From Falciphora oryzae (lineage: Eukaryota > Ascomycota > Sordariomycetes > Magnaporthales > Magnaporthaceae), in NCBI GenBank assembly GCA_000733355.1, contig JNVV01000001.1, positions 1,377,218 to 1,441,217 on the forward strand: a DNA stretch of 64,000 nucleotides. The letters are read 5' to 3'. Each line of letters opens with the position of its first letter. Position 1 is the first letter of the stretch. Position numbers and translations under genes: made by a program. The notes beneath the pieces are model-generated. The model did not search any database. It had not been told where the DNA came from and saw only the letters and a program-made list of their open reading frames with translations. Shown here piece after piece: positions 11,479 through 22,000 of the stretch.

Positions 11479-12944
11479 ATGAGGGTTTCCCTAGCTTTGG
11501 GTGGGCTGTTATCGCTTGGCTGGGCCTCCGAGGCCAGTGGTCGCTCTGCTGTTGATCTTCTCGAATCGCTCAAGAGCCAAGCCCTCTCCAATCTCAAGCA
11601 AGCGCAGCTTGACAGTCGATCTGATACAAAGCGTGACGAGCCTGGATGTTCTTACCATAATACAATCGTCAGAAGGGACTGGTGAGTTGGCTGGAGCTCG
11701 TTACATCCAGCTATACTCACCATCAACTAACAATATCGTCTTTCATCACAGGGAAGCCCTAAACAAGGATGAAAGAAGGGATTATACGCGAGCGGTCAAG
11801 TGCCTTATAGACAAACCATCACAAGTCGACCCAAGCTTTGCTCCCGGAGCTCGGACAAGATACGATGACTTTGTTGCTGTCCATATCAACCAGACAGACC
11901 TCATCCACGCCTCGGTGAGTATGCTCTAGTCGGAGAGTAGTTAAGTCCGCGTTACTGAACTATTGTCCGGAGTACCGTCTCAGGGGAATTTCCTCACTTG
12001 GCACAGGTATTTCGTCTGGGCTTACGAAAAGGCTCTGCGCGAGGAGTGTGGCTACAAAGGCTACCAGCCAGTAAGTTCTTCGAAAAGAAACCTAGACAGA
12101 ACCATGTGTGTATAAGTGTCGAGCTGATCCCTAATGGCATTAGTACTGGAACTGGTTCACCTACACCGACGATCCGTACAAGTCCCCTCTTTTCGACGGA
12201 TCCGATTCCTCTGTAAGCGGTGATGGCGATTATTGGGAGCATAACGGGACAGTAATCGGCCCCGGCAACGTCTTCGTCCCTTCGGGCAAAGGAGGTGGCT
12301 GCGTCACCAACGGGCCCTTTGCCAAGTGAGTCTCCAGCTTCTCAAGTTGCCAGTCAAGACAAGCGTTGGGAGGCTGACATGCCGACAAAACCAATAGCAC
12401 AACCATCAATTTGGGGCCAGTCAAGCCAGCCATGCGCGGCCTCGAACCCTCCCCGACCGGCCCGCTTGGCTACAACCCACGATGTCTCCGGCGCGATCTC
12501 AGCCCGATTGTTCTATCAACGTATATGACAATCGACAACCTGCACAACATAACCGCCGGAGACGCCAGCGCAAACATCAAGCTCTTCCAGGATGAGCTCC
12601 AGGGCCGAGCCAAGGATGCATTTCCCGGCATGCACTCAGCGGGCCACTTTGGAGTGGGTGGTGAGGCGGGTGATCTCTACTCGTCCACCAATGAACCGAC
12701 CTTCTTCCTTCACCACGCCATGGTCGACCTCGTGTACTGGATCTGGCAGTCGTTTCACCTGCGCGACGGGGTCGCGTATGAAATCGCGGGCACCATTACG
12801 TCGCGCAACATCCCACCCAGCCGCAACGCCCTCAAGACGGACCCCGTTGATCTGGGCGGCGGGCTCCTCGGGGCTGAGATGAGGCCGATCTCGGACCTGC
12901 TCGATACTCAAGGCGGTGCCCCGTTCTGCTACACCTATGTCTAA
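11479..12944 (+). CDS. Secreted short tyrosinase / catechol-oxidase-like protein
   Basis: Five exons (11479-11681, 11752-11914, 11984-12070, 12144-12325, 12398-12944) encode 393 residues. An N-terminal hydrophobic segment with an Ala/Ser-rich cleavage region suggests secretion. The CuA site is formed by H112, H120 and H129 (VHINQTDLIHAS, TWHRYF). The CuB site is formed by H291, H295 and H318 (MHSAGH, FFLHHAMVD). All six copper ligands are present, so the enzyme should be able to oxidise phenols or catechols. There is no long C-terminal lid domain, unlike classical melanin tyrosinases of about 600 residues. This is the short fungal type. Intron phases restore every motif, e.g. TG|G for the Trp before EALNKDE. 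Confidence 0.9.
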
Positions 12945-13452
12945 AGCAGCGCTTCTTGGATGGGGATATCTGGATGAGCGAGTCGCCAACCGAAAGACGG
13001 ATTCTGGTACCGTAGTAAAGTTAGGTCGCTTCCAGTCTCGCCAGACGAAGGACATAAACCCAGAGTGAAGTACGAAGCTGTGGCCAATGGTGGGAATAAG
13101 GGCTCGGGCGTCAAAGACGGAGACGAAAGGCGTATTTCTCAGCCTATGGAATTTCGAAAGAAGTCTGGTAACACCGCATCAAAATGCTCTCGTAATTTGG
13201 AACAACAGCCAAACCCACAAGACGAAATCGATGTGCAGTAGTCTGTGAGAGTCGTGGTTCTAAACCATTGGAGACCATGTGGTGGTGAGACAGTGCGGAC
13301 TGGTCTATTGACAAGATAGATACACGGTGTGCAAACCCATCCTTGCCTGACTGACGCGGGCTGCCACCAGCTTCCATAGACACGCCGCCAGACCCCATGA
13401 GGTAACTATCAATCCAATTACCTCAGGCACGCCCCAGCTGGACGGCTTGACG
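12945..13452. other. Intergenic, PFA4 promoter
   Basis: 508 bases between two rightward genes; nothing recognisable beyond flanking UTR. Confidence 0.45.
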
Positions 13453-14982
13453 ATGGCGTCGTCCCTCAAGACCGGCCCCTCGACGTCGGGCCTGCAGGTC
13501 TTGGCCATCCCCGGCGTCGTCCTGCTCGTCGCCTTCCTGGGCTACAGCTCGCAGTGGCTCTTCAACAGCGCCGCCGACCTGGCCCCCGGCCCGCTCACCA
13601 CGACCCAGACCGTCGTCTTCAACGTCCTCCTCCTCAACCTGTGGTGGAACTACTACAAGGCCTGCACCGTAAACCCGGGCACCTACGTCCTCCCACCCCC
13701 CGCCGACGACTCCTCCGACTCCCCCTCCTCCGCCGCCGACAAGCCATCGCCGCCCCCCGCCGGCTCGACCGATGACGGGAAGAACAAGAAGCAGAAGCAG
13801 GACAGCCGGCGGGAGCAGCGCGAAAAGCAGCTCGAGCAGCTGCAGCGCTGGTGCAAAAAGTGCGCCGCCCCGAAGCCGCCGCGCGCCCACCACTGCCGGC
13901 ACTGCTGCCGCTGCATCCCCAAGATGGACCACCACTGCCCCTGGACCGGCAACTGCGTCTCGATGCAGACCTTCCCCTACTTTATCCGCTTCCTCGTCTC
14001 GACCAACGCCGCTCTCTGGTACCTCCTGCGCCTCGCCTACCTCCGCTTCCGCGGCCTCTACGACGTCCGCAACCTGCCCGCCTACCTGGGGCCCTCGGCC
14101 CCGGCCCTGGCCCACCTGACGTGCGTGACCCTCATGTCCGCCGGCGTCTCTCTCGCCCTGGGGATCCTGCTCACCACAACGGCCAAGGCCTGGGTCTTCA
14201 ATCGCACCATGATCGAGGACTGGGAGGCAGAGAGGCACGAGGCCTTACTGGCCCGCCAGGGCATCCGCAGCCGGGGCGGGTCGATGTGGTGGGCAACCGA
14301 CGACGAGACGGACGCGTCGGACGGCAGCGGCAGCGAGCCGGAAGAGGCTGTCGTCGGCATGCCCACGCGCCGCGTCGAGTTTCCCTACGACATCGGCGTG
14401 TGGGGCAACATGTGCCAGGCCATGGGCACGCGCAACTTCCTGGCCTGGTTCTTCCCCTTTACTAGCGGGCCCGTCGTGTCCGCCACCGGCCGCGGCCCCG
14501 GCTGGGACTGGGAGGAGAACGGGTTCAACTCGCGCGAGGGTATGTGGCCGCCGCCGGACCCGGAGAAGCTGCGGCGGGCGCGCCAGGGCGGCTGGCCCGC
14601 GCGCGGGGGCGAGGACGCGACGGCGGCGTCGTACTCCAGCCCCGAGGATATGAAGGCCGCGTTCAAGGCCAGACAGGAGCGCGACCTGCTCCGGCGCCGC
14701 AAAGGCTGGAACCAGCAGCCGTCGGGCATCATCGCCGAGCTGGAGGAGCACGAGGGGTTAGAAGTGCTCGACGGCTACCCGGGCGCCCAAGAGGAACAAG
14801 AAGACGGCGAAGACGACAGCTACTACGAGCATGGCATGGATGGCGAGCCGGGCTGGACCAACGCCGACGGTGATCGGCTACGGGACTTTGGTGTTGACGA
14901 GGATGCTGAGGAGGACGAAGATATTCCCATTGGGGAGCTGCTCCGTAGAAGACGAGCCGCGGCTCAAGATACGGACAGTTGA
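13453..14982 (+). CDS. PFA4: DHHC palmitoyltransferase, Pfa4 type
   Basis: A single exon encodes 509 residues from the ATG at 13453. Two N-terminal membrane segments (about 14-34 and 52-70) precede the cysteine-rich domain (about 133-183). That domain holds CKKCxxPKPPRAHHC and the catalytic DHHC at 159-162. Two more membrane segments follow (about 185-205 and 225-250). The opening FLGYSSQWLF and PGPLTT motifs and the downstream layout match Pfa4, an ER palmitoyltransferase that in yeast acts on chitin synthase Chs3. A Pro/Ser/Asp/Lys-rich insertion (about 82-125) sits between the second membrane segment and the catalytic domain, and the C-terminal tail is acidic. The codon six bases upstream is TTG, so the ATG is preferred. 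Confidence 0.9.
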   Translation: MASSLKTGPSTSGLQVLAIPGVVLLVAFLGYSSQWLFNSAADLAPGPLTTTQTVVFNVLLLNLWWNYYKACTVNPGTYVLPPPADDSSDSPSSAADKPSPPPAGSTDDGKNKKQKQDSRREQREKQLEQLQRWCKKCAAPKPPRAHHCRHCCRCIPKMDHHCPWTGNCVSMQTFPYFIRFLVSTNAALWYLLRLAYLRFRGLYDVRNLPAYLGPSAPALAHLTCVTLMSAGVSLALGILLTTTAKAWVFNRTMIEDWEAERHEALLARQGIRSRGGSMWWATDDETDASDGSGSEPEEAVVGMPTRRVEFPYDIGVWGNMCQAMGTRNFLAWFFPFTSGPVVSATGRGPGWDWEENGFNSREGMWPPPDPEKLRRARQGGWPARGGEDATAASYSSPEDMKAAFKARQERDLLRRRKGWNQQPSGIIAELEEHEGLEVLDGYPGAQEEQEDGEDDSYYEHGMDGEPGWTNADGDRLRDFGVDEDAEEDEDIPIGELLRRRRAAAQDTDS

Positions 14983-15267
14983 TAGTTTTACTACCTGATA
15001 AAATAAAAAAATAAAAAATTAACAATCAGACCTGGATAACATCAAAGTTTTCCCGACATACGTCAGCCACGCATTTTTGGACCAAAGGTCAAACCCAAAA
15101 GGCATCGTGAAAATTCTACCACCCACGAACGAGATCCAACGCGGGCACAGCTCTAAATAACCTATCTACAATGTATCTCGACACTCGGAGCTGGCCAGAC
15201 CGAGTGAACCTATAGACGAAACGAACAAAACAAAACTGCAAAAATCTCGGGCTGCTACGCCGGCTCT

Positions 15268-18200
15268 TCACCAATCATCATCACGATCCTTCTTGGCCAT
15301 GGCGTTCTTCCGGGCCAGAAGCGCGTCCGCAAGACTGCCGGCGAGACTGGGCGTCGGCGTGTTGCTTCGGCTGCTGTCAGACCCGTTCAGGCTCATGCCA
15401 GAGTCGCGGGCCTGCAGATTTGCAGGCTTCCTGCCCGCAGCTGGCCGCTTCGCAGGCGGCAGTGGCTTGTCTCTCCCTGCGCCGTTCTGCGCGGGTGGCG
15501 CCGGCGGGGACGGTCGGGCCGCCACAGGTGGGGGAGCTTGCTCCTCGACGTATGCCGCCGGCACCCAAGCCTGCTGATCTCCCTTCTTGGCCAGCCACCA
15601 ACCTAAGACAGAAAACAAGAAAAATTAGCGAGGCCCAGAAATCTTTTGGGTGGTCAAAGTTGCAGGTTGCCAAGGGAGAGAAAAACACATAAGCAAAACG
15701 TACCATTGTTCTCCTTTTGCACAACTTCAATCAGTTCCCCTTCCCTGATCGACATCTCGTTCTCCCTCTGTCCAGCAAAGTCGTACAGCACTTTGGCCAT
15801 AATCTTGGCCTTGGCTGGCGGAGCTGCCGGGGGAGGCGGAGGCGGCGCGCGGACCGCAGAGGTGTTCGACTGGACAGGGCGCACCGGTATGGTGGCCGTG
15901 GCTGCCGCTGGCGTCACCACCGGGTTCGCCTGCGCGCGGGGCTGTGGGACAGGCCGCGAAGATGCCACTGCCGCTGCCGCTGGCGTAGCCGCAGGCCGGG
16001 CCTGGGGCGTGCGGTTCGCAGTCGCCCTCGAGGGACGCCCGTTCGGCCCACCGGGCTTGATGAGCTTGCCCCGAGTGATGGGTCGCGGCGGTACAGGTTT
16101 TCCCTGTGGTGTTGGACGCGAGGCCGAGTTTGGAGGTTCGCCCTGCTGCGTGTGCACCGCTCCGCTCTTGTAGAAGTCCAAGGGCAATTGTGAATCCTTC
16201 ACGACCTTGACCAGTTGCATCTTGCCCGGCTTCTTAGCATACTCAATGGAGTCCCCTATCTTAAGGTTGAATCCTCCAGGCATGACCTTCTGCATGTGGG
16301 TGAACAGCTCCGTCTTGAACACGCAGTTGAGCAGCGGATCGGCTTCTTGCGGTGACCCGATCCCAAGCGAGAACCAATCGTCGCGACAGGTTGATGCTCC
16401 AACAAACCTGATGGCGCCAAGGGGAATCGCCTTTTCCGTGGATATTTGGACTTGGCCGCCAACCAACATCTGCGCAATAACGTAGAACTTGCTGTTCGTG
16501 ACGATGAGCATGCGAGGGCTTGGCTTGCTCGATCGACCGAACTTGGCCTCCAGGATCTCACCCCTGCACGAGAACACGGCCTTCTCGTTGTTCCCCAGCC
16601 CCATCGAGTTGCGAATGTGAGAGCCGGGGCCGGTGGAGGCGTTGATGCCCAAGTAGTCACCAAGGAAGCGCCGGGAGCCGAGCAGACTGTATCTGCGTCT
16701 TTCCTTGCGCCCCTGCAGCGCCGCGTGTCCTTGATCTCGCAGCTGGAGGTACTCGGCCCCGGTCCTCTTTTTACGCCAGAACCTCTGGATCCGAGTGGCA
16801 GACTCAGCCCTGTAGGCCAGGTATGCCCTCCACATGCGCTGGATACGTGTGGCCATGTTGTGCCAGTATCGGTCACGCATATGCTCTAGGGCAAAGAGCG
16901 TCTCGGGCGACTTAATAAACGCCTTCGTGACACCCATCTGCCACTCCTCCTGCGGGATGCTGGTGTCCTTGAGGATTTGCTTCACAGCTGCCTCATATGA
17001 GCCTTGCCATGTGTACTCACCCGCATACGAAGTCGCGGGCGACAAGAGGAAGAAGCGATCGACAAACTTCTCGAAGGACTGACGGTACGCGAAACCTGCC
17101 CGGCGGATGCGAACGTTCTCCTGTAAACCAAGATATTTGATCTGATGCAGGACGTTGGGAACGTTATACTCAGTCGGGGATTTGTTCTCGTTGGGCTTGA
17201 TTGTCCGGATATACGACGGCTGGCACTTCATGAGCGTCTCGACGAGTGCATTGGCCGAGGTGCGGATCCTGTCACCTGCAGTTGGCGGCTGCTTGCGGTT
17301 GTCCTGGTCGACCTGGTTGGGGAAGAGCGTGTGCACAAAGCGGTTCTGACTGTACTGGAACAGGCCAAGCAGACCTTTCAGCAGCTGGTCCTTGTTCTTA
17401 TCCGTGATGCCGTCGACGGTATACGCGACGTCTCCGGCATAGTGCTTGATGATGAAGCTGCCCTGGCGCGGCGTGAGATGCGGGTGCGACATGCCATTGA
17501 CGCTCTGCATGAACGTGCGATCACAGGCGGCGGGGTCGGCATGCGCCGTCTTGGTGGCATCCTTCATGGCCGACAGGATTCCGGGCGGCCGGATGTTTTC
17601 GATCAGTTCGCACACAACCTTGTTGTCGAAGTACTTGATAGGGGTCCACTTGATCTGTTCCCGAGCATACTCCTCCTGCTCCGTCTTCAGGGTAAGCTGG
17701 ATGAAGATCTGCTGCAGCTTCTCGTTCACGTAGTTGATGCACAGCTGCTCGAAACTATTCTTCTCAAAAATTTCGAACCCGTAGATGTCCAGGATACCAA
17801 TCGTGTTGGTCGTCTGCTGCCGAGCCTTGAGCGACTGGTTTATCCTGTCCACGATCCAATCAAACAGGTTGTTGTAAAGGGCCTTAGCTAGCGCATCGCG
17901 GGTAGCCGTGGCCTGCGAAACGTTGGCGGGAGACTCTATCACCTCTCCATTCCTGGGGGTGAGTATCCTGATCGTGATAGCGTTAATCAGCTGCTGGGAG
18001 TCGACCTCCATCAGGTAGGCCAAGAAGTCGACCACGGACTGATCCGACACTGCCGCGTATCCGTCGTCGCCCTCGCGGAAGACCAGGTTGCCCGTCCACA
18101 AGATGGCGGCCAAGATGCGGAAGACGTTGTCCTGCTCCTCCTGGGAGAGGCCAATGACCTTCATAGCGTTCAGTGTGTCTTGGAACTCGGCCAAGTCGTC

Positions 18201-19094
18201 TATGCCATCGACATCGAGACACTTGGACCTGCTGGTGTAGAGGTACGTCTCGGGCTTTTGGATGCCGAAAATCTGGCGGTAGTTGTCCGACGCGCCCTTC
18301 GTGAACTGGTAGAAAATGTGGAAGTTGCGCTCGTTCGTGATCTGGCCCACTACCCTCGTCTTCTCGAGCAGGTAGTTGGTGATGTCGGCGCCGACGGGCT
18401 CACCCATCGCGTTGAAGTGTATTTGCAGGTACTTGCCGAAGCGCGACGAGTTGTTGTTGCGCAGTGTCTTTGCGTTGCCGAAGGACTCCAGCAGGGGGTT
18501 GGTAGCCAGCACCATGTCCTTGATCTGCTGGATGTCGCCAGACTCGCCCCCCGACACATTTGCGATGTATTGCATGATGCGCTTCGCGGCCTCGGTCTTT
18601 CCCGCACCTGACTCGCCCGAGATGATGACGCACTGGTTGTCCTTGTAGGCCTTCATGTTGTAGTAGGCCGACTCGGCGATCGCGAAGACGTGAGGCGGCA
18701 TCTCGAGGCGGTTCTTGCCCTTGTAGCTGTCGAGCACCTGGTCCGTGTAGATTCCGAGGTCCCTGAACGGATTGACCGATACCAGCACATGGCCGATATA
18801 TGTGTATATCTCCCTGCCCTCGAATCGCTTCTTCAGGTTCTCGTTGATGGCCTCGTTGGAGACCTTGCTCAGAAGTGTGAGATCCGAGACACCAATCTCC
18901 TTCTTCTTGCCCGTGTCGAACATGGCCTTCTTGGGCTTGCCGCCAGCGCCTGAGCCACCGCCAGCTGCAGCGCGCTCCTGCCTAGCGGCTTTGTCCTTCC
19001 CTCGCCGCGTGATCGCCTTGGAGCGCGAGAAGTCATGTCAGCAAAGGCGACAGCGCCTGGAGCAATTGCGGCTCGCAGGGCTGGGACTCACCAT
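15268..19094 (-). CDS. MYO1: Class I myosin (Myo1/MyoA)
   Basis: Three exons, 19094-19092, 19016-15704 and 15602-15268, encode 1216 residues. The first exon is just the ATG, followed directly by GTGAGT; exon 2 continues [14 protein letters not shown]. The motor has the P-loop GESGAGKT (about 135-142), switch-[10 protein letters not shown] and [16 protein letters not shown] serine near residue 396 (INQSLKAR) sits where the regulatory TEDS residue of fungal class I myosins is expected. Two IQ motifs ([18 protein letters not shown]), a TH1 lipid-binding region, a Pro/Ala-rich tail, an SH3 domain ([16 protein letters not shown]) and a C-terminal acidic motif ending DDDW follow. This is the actin motor of endocytosis and hyphal polarity, with Arp2/3-activating acidic tail. 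The SH3 domain is split by the second intron. Confidence 0.96.
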
Positions 19095-22000
19095 AGCGGG
19101 TTTCCCCTCGGGTTGTGGTCGCGGCTACAACAACAATTCCGGACAAGGATAACAGAGCTTCCTTCAGGCCGGAATGGCTGGCTTGAGCGTCCTTGGCCTG
19201 CTCTCGCTAGAGTCGCTAGAATGATGCTGACGAGCGCGGCAAGTCGATGATTATTCCGACAGTGGCTTTCGAGTGTTCGCGAATGTGTGTCGCCAGCCTC
19301 CGGCGGCTTTTCGTGGTGAGCAGACTGGTCGGTGAGAAGTGGCTTCGCCTCGTCACTTACGAAACGTCCAACTTTCGCCGGTGCCTGACTGGCGCCGGGA
19401 TAGATGAAGCAAGGGCCTTGCGCGTGCCCTTGCCAGTGACGAATTGCCCCACCACAGCGGCCTCTGCCCGCTTGGTACTGACTGCGCCTCCCGGCCACCA
19501 AGTCGTTGCGCCACAGCCCGACGTGACACCCAAGTGATGTTTGGTGGTCCGTGGTGGTCCGTGTCGCACAGCCACAGTCATTGGCGCCGTGATTCCACAT
19601 ATCCACGGAAGGAGGTGGCGGGGGCCGAACACGGCATCCATCAATTTCATTTCTCTCGCACGCGCCGGTACCCTTCTACCGTCCTCATCGGCCTGACTTG
19701 GATGCCCGGCATGCGCCGACTCCGGCCCGATCCGCACTATCGAAGCTTCGATCCCGATCACACAGACGGTTGTCAGTCTTTTCATTTTCTTCCTTTCTTT
19801 GCACAGACTTACTCAGGAGCGTCTGCGGATTCATCCACAGTTTGGGTATTTCGCCGCTTACGCTAGCGTATTTACTCAAAAAGACGGATTCGTATAGATG
19901 ATGTGCAACACGCCTTTGGCTTTCTAAGTAGTCATATCATATTCTTCACCAGCAGATGCCTCGAACATGCATCAATACTCAATATTACGCCCAGCGATAC
20001 GAAGCAACCACACGGAGGTTCGGTATTTGCTAAAGAGAAGCGAGGGTAGGCATACATGTTGGCAGATGGCACGTATAAAAAACTGTCATGACAGGGTAGG
20101 GATCACAAGAGCAACAGATCCAACCCAACCAGGCAGCAGTCAAAAAGCTCTGACGCCTATCACTGGTGCTGGCTCGGGCCGCACAAGACACAAAGCGCGA
20201 CATGCTCTTCCCATGGCCTGGCACTCATATCATCGCCATTGAAAGACAAGGAAACCAGGCAGAGGGGTCGGTTCGTAGTTCAAGCAGTGGGCTTCGCAGA
20301 AAACAGCCGGGGAGTTCTGTGGTGCGCAGCAGAGCCAATATGGACGGACAGCTGAGCTTTTCGCGACGAACTATCCAGTTTAGAACCCCAGCCGCCCGTT
20401 GCCAAGGCGTGTGTCGTCCTGTTCCTGGAACGACGCCTCCTTCATGGAGGCGGTGCCCAGGAGTGTCTCGCAACCCGATCGCCATGGCAGGCTGGGGGCG
20501 AGTTGGCCAGGCAAGTGGTGAATAGCGATCGGAGGGAGTCAAGAAACCCCAAAACCGTTCTCGGTCACGTTCGCTTGGGGGACCGCGACAGGAAAGGCCT
20601 CCTTGATAGCTTGGCGCGAGTGCAGAGCTAAGATCGGATTCTCAATCTGACGAGCCCATGGACGATCGCTTCTCTGATGGTGAGACACACCAGATTTTAA
20701 CCTTAACACGCACCCTCGCTCGGTTGCAGGCTTGGTACACATGGCGCCGCTAGCTCTTCAGGCAGCGTGAGCGTGGAACAGGACGTGGACCAGACGGCAT
20801 TCTGAACTCAGTGGCGGGTTTCCCTCGCTTTCCCATGATTCGAAGGGATGAATGCGTGCGGCTGTGACAAGACCTGCCGGCGTCGGCTGGCGCTGGCGAT
20901 CATGCAATGCAGGTGCCTCGCAGCTTGCAAAGAGAACAGGAGAAAAACGACCAAAAAAAAAAAAAAAAATCCCCGGACGTGCAGCACGCGAAACCACGCC
21001 AGTCGTAGCCACAGAAAAAGGACCTTCTCGAGTGGTGTTTCACAGGGAAATCCCCAGTCGGTCCTTTTGCTGCGGCTCTCATGGCGAGGGAACATTCCCC
21101 TCGTCAGGAGACGCCGGCCCCACACAGTCCACACAGTGTCTTGTCCGCTGCAGCCACGCAGTTTGAGCCATGCGGGCCAGGAGATGGGATTCTTGACAGA
21201 CCCGAAACCAGAATGCGATTCTCAAGGGAAAAGAGGATGGGATTCTGCCATTTGCCGCCCTTGGGCGCACCTCGGTCCAGACTAAGGCGGGTCGGATCGG
21301 CAGCCTTGACCCCGTGCCCGCCATTTGGAGAGATTGCCTGCTCCTCCCAAACAACTCTGATCGGCTCCGGGCGAGATGACGGAATTTTCGAGCGGCTCGG
21401 CGACGAAATAATTCGCTACCCCTGAGGAACTAGCATCCAAATTATGGGAAGCCTTCCCTTCCCACAACGACGTGACGGGTGCTGCAAGGCATAGAGAGGT
21501 CTTACCGACTGCCAAGTGTAAGACGTGGATATTGGACGATCGGAGGCGACTTTTTGGTTTCGTCCAACTTTACCGGTGCCATCCCTACCAACCCGACTGC
21601 CTACCCCGTAGGTACTAAATATGTGTCTTAGGTAGGACGCGTCTTAGATTAAAACGGATGTTTCCTCGTTGCCGCTGTCGTGATTCGCTGGACACACTCA
21701 GTAGGGCTATCGTGGAGACGGCCGCCACCAGCCTGAGTTGGGTTGGACGCTATGGAGTGCCCACGGGGTCATGGGCGTGTGTGCTGCGGCATGGGCTGGG
21801 AAGGCAACGCACAGGCGGTCGATGCATGTTATCGGACTTCCAGGGTCTCCTCTTGTGGTGGCCCTTGTGGGACACCGTTTTGTGTTGCTATCGGCCTCTC
21901 TGTAGTTTCTTCTTCCGGATAGCACAGACACAAGTGCTGGGCCCTCAGAGGAGACCGCGTGGGGATTGGCAGATTGCACGCAGCCTTGGAGAAATTAGAG

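Noticed and set aside
13423..14238. 271-codon minus-strand frame over PFA4
   Set aside because: A Val/Gly/Glu-rich shadow of the palmitoyltransferase gene.
9768..14982. Secondary-metabolite cluster made of MBL hydrolase, tyrosinase and MDR oxidoreductase
   Set aside because: No backbone synthase, transporter or regulator is nearby, and housekeeping genes (KAP120, PFA4) are interspersed.
17145..17891. 248-codon plus-strand frame over MYO1
   Set aside because: It is a shadow of the myosin motor exon, whose domains are unmistakable.
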